NCBI GenBank assembly: GCA_013298265.1
Contig: JAAFHE010000030.1
Coordinates: 1-13,345, forward strand
DNA from: Lysobacterales bacterium
GTDB taxonomy: Bacteria; Pseudomonadota; Gammaproteobacteria; Xanthomonadales; Rhodanobacteraceae
Direction: 5' to 3'
Length of the DNA: 13,345 bases
This document shows, piece by piece, positions 6,458-13,345 of the stretch. The notes beneath the pieces are model-generated. The model ran no database searches, was not told the origin of the DNA, and worked only from the letters and a program-made list of their open reading frames with translations. Both the position numbers and the translations under genes were made by a program. How positions within the stretch are numbered: the first letter of the stretch is position 1; every line of letters starts with the position of its first letter.

Positions 6458-8323
6458 ATGCCCTCGATCTATACCGTGCTCCCCGTCCTTGCGCTGTTCG
6501 CCGTGTCAGCCCAGGCCGCGAACGATCCCAATTCGTATGCCGAGACCGACAAGGTACGCGTGACTGACCTCGCGCTGGACGTGCATGTGGCGTTCAAGTC
6601 GCGCCAGATCATCGGCAAGGTCGAACTCAGCCTGGACTGGCGCGACAAGGGCGCACGCGAGCTGAAGCTCGACACGCGCGACCTGTCCATCGCCACGGTG
6701 GAACTGGTCGATGCGGCCGGGAAAGCATCACCCGCGAAATTTTCGCTCGGCGCGACGGACAAGATTCTGGGCACGCCGCTGCTGATCGAGTTCGGCGAGC
6801 AGACGCCCAAGGTGCGCGTCTCCTACGCGACCAACCCGAACGCGTCAGGACTGCAGTGGCTCAGCGAGGCGCAGACCGCCGGCAAGAAGCATCCGTTCCT
6901 GTTTTCCCAGTCCCAGGCCATCCACGCCCGCTCGTGGGTGCCGCTGCAGGACACGCCCGCCGTGCGCTTCACCTACAAGGCCGACGTGCATGTGCCCAAG
7001 CCGCTGCGCGCGGTGATGAGCGCTGACAACAGTCCAGACGCGATGGTCGGCGGCGGCGAATTCCATTTCGAGATGGACAAGCCGATTCCTTCGTACCTGC
7101 TGGCGATCGCCGTCGGCGACATCGCGGTGAAGACAACCGGCCCGCGCACGGCGGTCTACGCCGAACCGAGCATGGTCGACAAGGCGGCGAAGGAATTCGA
7201 AGACACCGAGAAGATGATCGTCGCGACGGAAAAGCTCTATGGCGACTATCGCTGGGGGCGTTACGACATTCTCGTGCTGCCACCGAGCTTCCCGTTCGGC
7301 GGCATGGAAAATCCGCGCATGACCTTCGCGACGCCGACTGTGATCGTCGGCGACAAGAGCCTGACCTCGCTCGTTGCGCATGAGCTCGCGCATTCGTGGT
7401 CGGGCAACCTCGTCACCAACTCGAGCTGGAAGGACATCTGGCTCAACGAAGGTTTCACGAGCTATGTCGAGAACCGCATCGTCGAAGCCGTCTACGGCCG
7501 CGAGCAGGGCGACATGGAAGACGTCATCAGCCAGTTCGGGCTCAAGAAGGAAATGGCCGACCTGGCGCCGAAGGACCAGTTGCTGATACTGGCGCCGCTG
7601 GATGGCCGCGACCCGGACGAGGCACTGACCGACGTTGCCTACATCAAGGGCGCCTGGTTCCTGACCTTCCTCGAGAAGCGCTACGGCCGCCCCGCGTTCG
7701 ATGCCTTCCTGCGCGGCTGGTTCGATGCGCATGCATTCCAGAGCGTCGACAGCGACGTGTTCGTCGCCTATCTGCAGAAGAACCTGGTCGACAAGCATCC
7801 GGGCAAGACCAAGCCGGCCGAACTCGACGCGTGGCTCAGGCAGCCCGGCCTGCCCGAGACGGCCGAACCGGCCAAGTCCGTGCGCTTTGACAAAGTGGAC
7901 GCGGCACGCGCCGAATGGCTGGCCGGCAAGCGTGATGCCGCGACACTGGCGGGCGCCAAGTGGAGCACACAGGAAACCGTCCGTTTCCTCGAAGGCCTGC
8001 CGGAGAAGCTCGACGCGAAGCAGTTGACGGAACTCGACGGCGCGCTGCATTTCAACGGCACGGCCAACGGCGAGATCGCGCAGCGCTGGTATCCGTTGAC
8101 GGTACGCAGCGGCTTCGCCGCGGCGCGGCCATCCATCGAGAAATTTCTGACCGGCATCGGCCGGCGCAAACTGATCATGCCGACCTGGGAAGCACTGATG
8201 GCAACGCCTGATGGCCTGGCGTTCGCCGAAGGCGTGTTCGCCAAGGCGCGCCAGGGCTACCACCCGATCACGACAACATCGGTACAGGCTGCGCTGGACA
8301 AGGCAAAAAAGAAAAATGGCTAA
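6458..8323 (+). CDS. Exported M1 family zinc aminopeptidase, leukotriene A4 hydrolase-like
   Basis: This is a metallo-aminopeptidase that trims N-terminal residues from peptides, probably in the periplasm. Of 621 residues, 1-20 form a signal peptide (MPSIYTVLPVLALFAVSAQA, cleavage before AND). The N-terminal beta domain is about 30-225. The exopeptidase motif GGMEN is at 281-285. The zinc site HELAHSW gives His308, catalytic Glu309 and His312, and WLNEGF gives the third ligand Glu331. Tyr395 (TDVAYIKGAWF) is the likely transition-state Tyr. The C-terminal helical domain (about 465-621) is the type shared with leukotriene A4 hydrolase. Bacterial members act as aminopeptidases; epoxide hydrolase activity cannot be judged from sequence. 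The start is set by the signal peptide; longer upstream reading overlaps ubiE in another frame and was discarded. There is no clear Shine-Dalgarno sequence. CATACT at 6421-6426 could be its -10 box. Confidence 0.94.
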   Translation: MPSIYTVLPVLALFAVSAQAANDPNSYAETDKVRVTDLALDVHVAFKSRQIIGKVELSLDWRDKGARELKLDTRDLSIATVELVDAAGKASPAKFSLGATDKILGTPLLIEFGEQTPKVRVSYATNPNASGLQWLSEAQTAGKKHPFLFSQSQAIHARSWVPLQDTPAVRFTYKADVHVPKPLRAVMSADNSPDAMVGGGEFHFEMDKPIPSYLLAIAVGDIAVKTTGPRTAVYAEPSMVDKAAKEFEDTEKMIVATEKLYGDYRWGRYDILVLPPSFPFGGMENPRMTFATPTVIVGDKSLTSLVAHELAHSWSGNLVTNSSWKDIWLNEGFTSYVENRIVEAVYGREQGDMEDVISQFGLKKEMADLAPKDQLLILAPLDGRDPDEALTDVAYIKGAWFLTFLEKRYGRPAFDAFLRGWFDAHAFQSVDSDVFVAYLQKNLVDKHPGKTKPAELDAWLRQPGLPETAEPAKSVRFDKVDAARAEWLAGKRDAATLAGAKWSTQETVRFLEGLPEKLDAKQLTELDGALHFNGTANGEIAQRWYPLTVRSGFAAARPSIEKFLTGIGRRKLIMPTWEALMATPDGLAFAEGVFAKARQGYHPITTTSVQAALDKAKKKNG

Positions 8324-8337
8324 AGGTTGGCCAAAGC

Positions 8338-8469
8338 CGGTTCAACCGTTTCCGCAAGCTACTGGTGCGCTACGAGAAGCTGGCGCGTAGCTTCGTGGCG
8401 CTCAACCCTTTCGCCACCGCGTTCATCGCTCACCGTAAGGCACCTCTGAAGGTCAACAGAATTTACGGG
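8338..8469 (+). pseudogene. C-terminal remnant of an IS5-like transposase
   Basis: Forty-four codons read without a stop as RFNRFRKLLVRYEKLARSFVALN..., ending APLKVNRIYG. This resembles the extreme C-terminus of IS5-family DDE transposases (WFNRFRKLLVRYEKL..., often ending near VNIIYG). The rest of the transposase, including the DDE residues, is missing. The frame continues past the expected end (ACG GGA region) rather than stopping. No terminal inverted repeat or target duplication is visible. It starts 14 bases after the aminopeptidase stop and ends 13 bases before the next gene, so it marks an old insertion and deletion. The family call is by motif memory and needs a search. Confidence 0.7.
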
Positions 8470-8482
8470 AACGTTCTTGGTC

Positions 8483-9697
8483 ATGTCCGCTGCCATTTCC
8501 GGAAGCTCATACGTTGCCTGCGCCTTGAGCTTGGCATTGTCGCTATCGGCCAGCACTGCGGTGGCGGATCCGCCAGCTACCGTGCCGGAACTTCCGCTTT
8601 TTGCGGACAGCTTTGACCGCGTCCTTGTGACGGCTGCCACCTGTTCTGCGGCCGACGTGCAGGTTGCGCTCAACAGCGCGCCTGCCGATGCCATCGTGAC
8701 TATTCCGGCCGGTGACTGCGACTGGGGATCTGCCCAGGTTTCGGCCAGCGGCCGGCTTGTTCTGCGCGGGGCCGGCAGCGGACTGACCGTGATCCGGCGC
8801 ACCGCGCCCGTAGTCGAGAACAACCCGACCTTCCTGATCTCGCTGGACTGTGCAACGGGCGCGAGCCCGGAGGTCTATGGCTTCAGCCTGGTCGGCAACG
8901 ATGATCTGCAAAGCGATGCGCAGCGGCTGGACGATGTCGACAATGGCTTGGCTCTGCGCGGCCGCTGTCGCGATTTTCGCGTTCACCACATGGCGTTCTC
9001 GAAGTTCTCCAATGCCGGCCTCACGCTGCGTGGCCCGGCGCAGCGAGGCGTGGTCTACGCCAATACCTTCAATGCCAACTTCAAGTGCCAGCCGGTACCG
9101 GTGAATTGCCTGGGCTACGGCGCCGCGGTGTATGGCGATGGCACGCAGCCCAGTCTCGACCTTGGCTCGGCCGAAGCGGTGTTTATCGAAGACAACACGT
9201 TCTATGACAACCGCCACGGCGTGGCGTCGAACTACGGCTCGCGTTACGTGGTGCGCAACAACCTGTTTACGTCCACCCAGCGCGCGCGCAACTTCGCCAT
9301 GATTGACGCGCACGGCCGGCAGTCCGGGACCACGGCCGGCTCGCGTAGCTGGGAAATCTATGCCAACACGCTACGTACCGACCCGCCCAGCATGATCGCA
9401 GCCGGTATCGGCTTGCGTGGCGGCGACGGTGTGGTCTACGGCAACGATTTCGGCTTGATCCCGCATGTGGCCTGGCTGAGCAACGAGGCCTGCAGCGGAA
9501 CCTATCCCTTGCCTGACCAGATCCGTTCCGGCTATTTCTGGAGCAATACCTGGCAGCCGATTGCCGGCTATGGCAACAACGCTATCGAAATCGTCAGCGG
9601 CTGCGCGCCCTACCTGATGGAGGGCCGGGACTGGTTCCAGCTCGCGCCTTCCGGCTATCAACCCTATCCCTATCCGCATCCCTTGCAGCGCCGCTAG
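8483..9697 (+). CDS. Exported right-handed parallel beta-helix protein (pectate-lyase-like fold)
   Basis: This 404-residue protein probably binds or cleaves a polysaccharide outside the cytoplasm; no catalytic residues can be assigned. Residues 1-28 look like a signal peptide with AVA-D cleavage, but the n-region has no Lys or Arg. The mature N-terminus (ADVQVALNSAPADAIVTIPAGDCDW, then LVLRGAGSGLTVI) is the usual cap and first rungs of beta-helix proteins. Rung repeats follow: FRVHHMAFSKF, GVVYANTFNAN, VFIEDNTFYDNRHG, YVVRNNLF and SWEIYANTL. The C-terminus GYQPYPYPHPL is the common end of this group. The mature part has eight Cys, suggesting disulfides. Start: ATG at 8483, with TTG at 8477 (GGGA six bases before) as an alternative. 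An in-frame stop at 8447 rules out a longer form. It directly follows the transposase remnant and converges on the helicase gene. Confidence 0.85.
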   Translation: MSAAISGSSYVACALSLALSLSASTAVADPPATVPELPLFADSFDRVLVTAATCSAADVQVALNSAPADAIVTIPAGDCDWGSAQVSASGRLVLRGAGSGLTVIRRTAPVVENNPTFLISLDCATGASPEVYGFSLVGNDDLQSDAQRLDDVDNGLALRGRCRDFRVHHMAFSKFSNAGLTLRGPAQRGVVYANTFNANFKCQPVPVNCLGYGAAVYGDGTQPSLDLGSAEAVFIEDNTFYDNRHGVASNYGSRYVVRNNLFTSTQRARNFAMIDAHGRQSGTTAGSRSWEIYANTLRTDPPSMIAAGIGLRGGDGVVYGNDFGLIPHVAWLSNEACSGTYPLPDQIRSGYFWSNTWQPIAGYGNNAIEIVSGCAPYLMEGRDWFQLAPSGYQPYPYPHPLQRR

Positions 9698-9767
9698 CGG
9701 AGAACTGGCGGACCTGAGCGAAGAGCCACGCGCACCGGTCGTGCAGCGACAACGGTACGCCGATGTG

Positions 9768-9796
9768 GGCGGACGGCGCGGGAATCGCCTTCCGCC
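9768..9796. terminator. Hairpin between convergent genes, possible bidirectional terminator
   Basis: GGCGGA (9768-9773) pairs with TCCGCC (9791-9796), and GGCG (9775-9778) with CGCC (9786-9789), around a seven-base loop with one internal mismatch. It sits in the 144-base gap between two convergent genes, where a bidirectional terminator is expected. No T-tract is present on either strand, so the call is tentative. The rest of the gap shows nothing recognisable. Confidence 0.4.
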
Positions 9797-9841
9797 TCAT
9801 CTGATGAAGTTGCGAGGGTTGTGCGGCACCGCAGCGGGTTT

Positions 9842-12800
9842 CTACTCGATGCCGAACAACTCGGCCAGATCGTTTTCATCGAAGCGCAACGCCTGGGTAG
9901 TGCCGCCTTCGAGCACGGCCTGGGCGAGGTCTGCCTTACGCTGCTGCATGTCCTGGATCTTTTCCTCGACGGTGCCGGTACAGATCAGCTTGTAGACGAA
10001 CACGCGCTTGTCCTGACCGATGCGGTGGGCGCGATCGGTGGCCTGAGCTTCGACCGCCGGATTCCACCACGGGTCGTAGTGGATGACCGTGTCGGCCATC
10101 GTCAGGTTGAGCCCCACGCCGCCGGCCTTGAGGCTGATCAGGAACACGGGCACGTTGCCGGACTGGAAGTTCTCGACGAGTTCGGCGCGGTTGCGCGTCT
10201 GCCCGGTCAGGGTCTGGTAGCTGATCGATTCGGCGTCGAGGGAACGCTCGATCAGTTCCAGCATCTCGGCGAACTGGGAGAACACAAGTACGCGGCGGCC
10301 TTCGGCGACGAGCTCGCGCAGCAGGTCCAGCAGCAGGTCGAGCTTGGCCGACTCCGGCGCCTTGCGCGCGCGCTCGAGCTTGACCAGGCGCGGATCGCAG
10401 CACACCTGGCGCAACTTGAGCAGCGCGTCGAGCACGACGATGCCGGACTGGGCCAGGCCGCGCTCACGGATCGCCTCGCGCACGCGCTCGTGCTGGGCCA
10501 GGCGCAGCGATTCATAGAGTTCGCGCTGCTTGCCGACCAGCTCCACACCGCGTTCGATGACGGTCTTGGGCGGAAGGTCGAGCAGTACGTCTTCCTTGCG
10601 CCGGCGCAGCATCAGCGGCGCGATGCGCTTGTGCAGCTTGGCCTGACGGTCCGGGTCCGCATGCTTCTCGATCGGTGTGCGGTAGTGGCGCACGAAGCCG
10701 CGCTCGTCGCCGAGCAGGCCCGGTTCAACCGCGTCGAACTGCGCCCAGAGCTCGCCGAGATGGTTTTCCAGCGGCGTGCCGGTCATGGCGAGGCGGCGCC
10801 GCGCATCGAGTTCGCGTACGACTTTCGCGGCCTGGGTGCGCGCGTTCTTGATCGCCTGGGCCTCGTCGAGGATCAGCAGCGAAAACGGCTGCTGCACGAG
10901 GATGTCGCGATCACGCGCGAGCAGCGGATAGGTCGTAATTATCAAATGATTGTCGGGCATCGCGGCGAAATTCGCATCGCGCGCCGAGCCGTGCAGGATC
11001 AGCACGCGCAGTTTCGGTGCAAAGCGCTGCGCCTCGGCGCGCCAGTTCCAGACCAGGCTGGTCGGCGCGACGACCAGGGCCGGCCGGTCCAGTTCGCCGC
11101 GCTGACGCATGGCTTCGAGGTGGGCAAGCACCTGAACGGTCTTGCCCAGGCCCATGTCGTCGGCAAGGATGCCGCCGAGACCGGACTGGCCGAGAAACTC
11201 GAGCCAGGCCAGGCCGTCGCGCTGGTACGGCCGCAGGGTCGCGCCGAAGCCTTCCGGTTCGCAGACCGGCGGCCGCTCGGCGCGCAGTTGCACAAGCATG
11301 TCCTTGAGGCGGCTCGCGCCGCGCCAGGGCAGCGCGGCGACGCCATGCGAGAGTTCTTCCACGACGCCGGCCTGGGCACGGCGCAACTGCAGGCTTTCGC
11401 GCGCGTTGCCCTGTTCCAGCCACTCCAGTAGCGGCGCGATCAGCGCCCGCACACGTGCCACCGGCAACGGTACACGGCGGCGCGGATCCACCGGCGCGAG
11501 CCAGATCGCATCGGCAGGTTCTTTCGCTGGTGCGATCAGCGGAAACGAGGGATCGGTCAGCGCGCGCTGCAGGATCGGCAGCAGGTCGACGCGCTCGCCG
11601 GCGATATCGATGCCAAGCGACAGGTCGAACCAGGCATTGCCGCTGTCGCTGACGTCCGCATGCCAGGCTTCCGGCGCCGGCAGGATTTCCACCGGCGAGC
11701 CCGCGTCGAACTCGAGCTGGAAGCCGTCGGCCTGCAGGCGCATCGCGAGCGCGAGCAGATGATCCGGTGGCGCGAGTTCGTTGCGGCCACGTTCGAGCAC
11801 GAACGCGCTGCCGGGTCCGTAGGGCTCGATGTCGTGGGCGTAGGCGACGTCGTCGGCCTCAACCAGCTTGTGCCGATCCAGACGCTCGTACGCGGCGATC
11901 TCGGCGCTGCGGTCGCGATGGATGTCGATCACACGGCCGTTGACGAAACGGCGCTGGCGCTGCGCCGTCGCGGCGTAGTCCACGCGCTGTCCGGCGTAGT
12001 CGAAACTCAGGAACAGGCAGCCGGCGGTATAGCGCGCGCTGCCGCTGCGTCCATGCTGACGTGCCTTGAGCGTGCCCAGGCGCAGCACGGGCATCGGCGC
12101 GGCCTGCACCACTTCGATCTGGCCGTGGTCGGCCGGCATCGGCACGTCGGCCAGCGATTCGGTGTTCTTCCAGCGTTCGCGCAGCAGCGGCGCCTGCTCG
12201 GGCTGCACCGAGGGCGCGCGCAGCAGGCGCTCGGCCATGGTCACGTCGCCGTCGACTGGACCGATCTCGTTGCTGGCCGGATCCCAGTACCACAGTCCGG
12301 CGATGCGCAGCAGCTGCGTGGCCGGAGCAGCGCCGACCACGATCGCGGACATGAGCTGCGTGCCGTCGGCCTGCGCCTGCCAGGCCCATTCCATGCCGCG
12401 CCGCGCGCCGCGCTTCAGTGCGGCGCTGCCAGGCTTGCCGAAATAGCAGGGCGTGTGGGCGAGCACATCGTTGAGCCAGGCTTCGTGCCGCGGCGATGCG
12501 AGCCGCTGCCAGCTACCGTTGCGCAGGTATTCGGCCTGCGCCATGCGCAGTTCCGCGATGCGCTGGAACTCGTCGGGCGACAGGCCGACCCAGGGATCGC
12601 CGTGTCCCGGCACGGGCTGCACCGGACGCGGCGACACGAGTCCGCCGCGCTTGCCGTGGCGAAACCACATGGCCTGTGCGCACAGGCCGGCCGGCGAGCC
12701 CGTCGCGGTCTCGAACAGGAAGCCAAGCACGCGACTTTCGCCGGTGCTGCTGGGCGTGGCTGGCAGGTTGAGGCTGGACAGCCACTGATCCCAAGGCCGC

Positions 12801-13183
12801 AGGTCCGGCTTGGGCTGCGCCGGCGAGGGCGGCGCAATCAGTGCGAACGGATGCGCGTCGTCATCGCCAAACCAGTCCTCGCCCAGCGACTCGAGCACGA
12901 GGGCGGCCACATGCTTGCAGGCGCTGCCGACCGGACAGCTGCAGAAGGTATCGACGTAGAGGCGGCGGCCGCGCGGCTGCATGCGAAAGCCACTGCGATA
13001 GGGCGCGGTGGAATTGCCCTGCACCAGCCCGATCAGCAGGCCGCCCGCGCCCTCGCTGGTGTACGTTTTCTCCAGGACCCGGCCACTGTCGACGTAGTCC
13101 GAGCCGCGGTCTAGCACGCTCAGGCTGAACACGTTGTCGAAGTCGAAATCCGCTAGCAGTAAGAGGAACTGCGACCGATCCAT
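9842..13183 (-). CDS. SWIM zinc-finger SNF2-family helicase/ATPase
   Basis: This is a large (1113-residue) cytoplasmic double-stranded-DNA translocase of the SNF2 superfamily 2 group, likely remodelling protein-DNA or RNA polymerase-DNA complexes. The N-terminus carries a SWIM zinc finger, Cys81-x-Cys83-x5-Cys89-x-His91 (CSCPVGSACKH). Residues about 100-640 are a long region I cannot assign. The ATPase core begins at LRPYQRDGLAWLEF (650). It shows Walker A DDMGLGKT (675-682), motif Ia VVAPTSLVWNW, Walker B DEAQ (773-776), motif III TGTPLEN (801-807), LRRRKEDVLLDLPPKT, motif V LISLKAGGVGLNLT and motif VI ATDRAHRIGQ (1048-1057). All catalytic motifs are intact. The start at 13183 has GGGAGG three bases upstream (13192-13187), a short but usable spacing. 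It stands alone on its strand, with no defence-system partners beside it, so a housekeeping role is more likely than phage defence. Confidence 0.94.
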   Translation of the reverse strand: MDRSQFLLLLADFDFDNVFSLSVLDRGSDYVDSGRVLEKTYTSEGAGGLLIGLVQGNSTAPYRSGFRMQPRGRRLYVDTFCSCPVGSACKHVAALVLESLGEDWFGDDDAHPFALIAPPSPAQPKPDLRPWDQWLSSLNLPATPSSTGESRVLGFLFETATGSPAGLCAQAMWFRHGKRGGLVSPRPVQPVPGHGDPWVGLSPDEFQRIAELRMAQAEYLRNGSWQRLASPRHEAWLNDVLAHTPCYFGKPGSAALKRGARRGMEWAWQAQADGTQLMSAIVVGAAPATQLLRIAGLWYWDPASNEIGPVDGDVTMAERLLRAPSVQPEQAPLLRERWKNTESLADVPMPADHGQIEVVQAAPMPVLRLGTLKARQHGRSGSARYTAGCLFLSFDYAGQRVDYAATAQRQRRFVNGRVIDIHRDRSAEIAAYERLDRHKLVEADDVAYAHDIEPYGPGSAFVLERGRNELAPPDHLLALAMRLQADGFQLEFDAGSPVEILPAPEAWHADVSDSGNAWFDLSLGIDIAGERVDLLPILQRALTDPSFPLIAPAKEPADAIWLAPVDPRRRVPLPVARVRALIAPLLEWLEQGNARESLQLRRAQAGVVEELSHGVAALPWRGASRLKDMLVQLRAERPPVCEPEGFGATLRPYQRDGLAWLEFLGQSGLGGILADDMGLGKTVQVLAHLEAMRQRGELDRPALVVAPTSLVWNWRAEAQRFAPKLRVLILHGSARDANFAAMPDNHLIITTYPLLARDRDILVQQPFSLLILDEAQAIKNARTQAAKVVRELDARRRLAMTGTPLENHLGELWAQFDAVEPGLLGDERGFVRHYRTPIEKHADPDRQAKLHKRIAPLMLRRRKEDVLLDLPPKTVIERGVELVGKQRELYESLRLAQHERVREAIRERGLAQSGIVVLDALLKLRQVCCDPRLVKLERARKAPESAKLDLLLDLLRELVAEGRRVLVFSQFAEMLELIERSLDAESISYQTLTGQTRNRAELVENFQSGNVPVFLISLKAGGVGLNLTMADTVIHYDPWWNPAVEAQATDRAHRIGQDKRVFVYKLICTGTVEEKIQDMQQRKADLAQAVLEGGTTQALRFDENDLAELFGIE

Positions 13184-13199
13184 GGGCCTCCCGGCGCTT

Positions 13200-13232
13200 T
13201 CGCAGCAACCGCGACGGGCGCGGTTGCTGCGA
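13200..13232 (-). promoter_or_regulatory. Perfect 14-bp hairpin in the helicase 5' leader
   Basis: TCGCAGCAACCGCG (13200-13213) and its exact reverse complement (13219-13232) flank a five-base loop. On the minus strand it lies between the inferred transcription start (about 13239) and the Shine-Dalgarno sequence GGGAGG (13192-13187), leaving seven bases between stem and Shine-Dalgarno. No T-tract follows on either strand, so it does not look like a terminator. It may stabilise the mRNA, control translation or bind a protein as DNA. Confidence 0.6.
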
Positions 13233-13245
13233 CAGAGAAACGCCG

Positions 13246-13251
13246 ATTATG
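13246..13251 (-). promoter_or_regulatory. -10 box CATAAT of the helicase gene
   Basis: Read on the minus strand, CATAAT matches the -10 consensus at five of six positions. The best -35, CTGACT at 13276-13271, matches four of six at a long 19-base spacing. Transcription would start near 13239, giving a leader of about 56 bases, mostly hairpin. Confidence 0.45.
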
Positions 13252-13275
13252 CCTACTTTCTTCCGTACACAGTCA

Positions 13276-13298
13276 GCCACGAAGCCGCTTGTCGTGGC
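13276..13298. other. Inverted repeat near the right edge
   Basis: GCCACGA (13276-13282) pairs with TCGTGGC (13292-13298) around a nine-base loop. It touches the candidate -35 of the helicase promoter, so it could be an operator or the 3' hairpin of a gene beyond the window. The remaining bases to 13345 show nothing I can assign. Confidence 0.3.
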
Positions 13299-13345
13299 AG
13301 CGACTAACCATCGAGCTGCTGAAGCCCAGCAAGCCAGCGGGAGAA

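Noticed and set aside
9821..13114. Two long plus-strand frames (9821-11431, 11660-13114) opposite the helicase
   Set aside because: Both are antisense to an intact SNF2 protein with every motif present. They have shadow-like composition and no recognisable domain.
9842..13183. SNF2 helicase as part of a phage-defence system such as DISARM
   Set aside because: No methylase, nuclease, phospholipase-D or other partner gene is adjacent. The neighbours are housekeeping or IS-related.
13249..13345. Plus-strand frame from an ATG at 13249, open to the right edge (MPTFFRTQSATK...)
   Set aside because: Only 32 codons are visible, with a weak ribosome site, and the ATG lies inside the helicase -10 box. 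It could be a gene start, but nothing supports it beyond openness.
1..13345. CRISPR arrays, tRNA or rRNA genes, phage att sites
   Set aside because: I found no regularly spaced repeats, cloverleaf, rRNA segment or direct-repeat pair flanking an integrase. None is supported.

Overview
The window is a stretch of high-GC chromosome. It most resembles a gammaproteobacterium of the Xanthomonadales (Lysobacterales) type. This rests on close gammaproteobacterial matches for AceB, AceA and UbiE, on a DUF971 gene near ubiE, and on start codons lying only a few bases below a -10 box. No 16S or other phylogenetic marker is present, so the placement is an inference.

Layout. Positions 1-518 (minus) hold the N-terminal part of a LysR-type regulator that runs off the left edge. 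It is divergent from the glyoxylate-shunt pair aceB (malate synthase A, 642-2240) and aceA (isocitrate lyase, 2391-3689). The gap between lysR and aceB holds a perfect 11-bp-arm palindrome containing a T-N11-A core, which is the likely operator. Two hairpins close the aceBA unit. Next comes a cluster of a conserved-looking unknown (3895-4512), a DUF971 protein with a TTG start (4524-4868) and a small exported protein (4990-5424). It is followed by ubiE (5530-6279), which makes ubiquinone and menaquinone, and an exported M1 zinc aminopeptidase (6458-8323).

The 8324-8482 gap carries a 44-codon remnant of the C-terminus of an IS5-like transposase. It directly abuts an exported parallel beta-helix (pectate-lyase-like fold) protein (8483-9697). 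Converging on that gene is a large SWIM/SNF2 helicase-type ATPase on the minus strand (9842-13183), whose 5' leader is dominated by a perfect 14-bp hairpin next to the Shine-Dalgarno sequence. The last ~160 bases hold that leader, its promoter and another hairpin.

How it fits together. AceA splits isocitrate to succinate and glyoxylate, and AceB condenses glyoxylate with acetyl-CoA to malate; the LysR protein is the obvious candidate to sense carbon status and control them. The remaining genes are mostly housekeeping (quinone methylation, periplasmic peptide processing, DNA/chromatin remodelling) with one accessory insertion (IS remnant plus beta-helix protein). I do not see a multi-gene defence system, CRISPR array, prophage or biosynthetic cluster. 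The best second-look signals are the lysR/aceB operator, the LysR N-terminal extension, the helicase leader hairpin, the near-leaderless starts and the IS scar beside the beta-helix gene.
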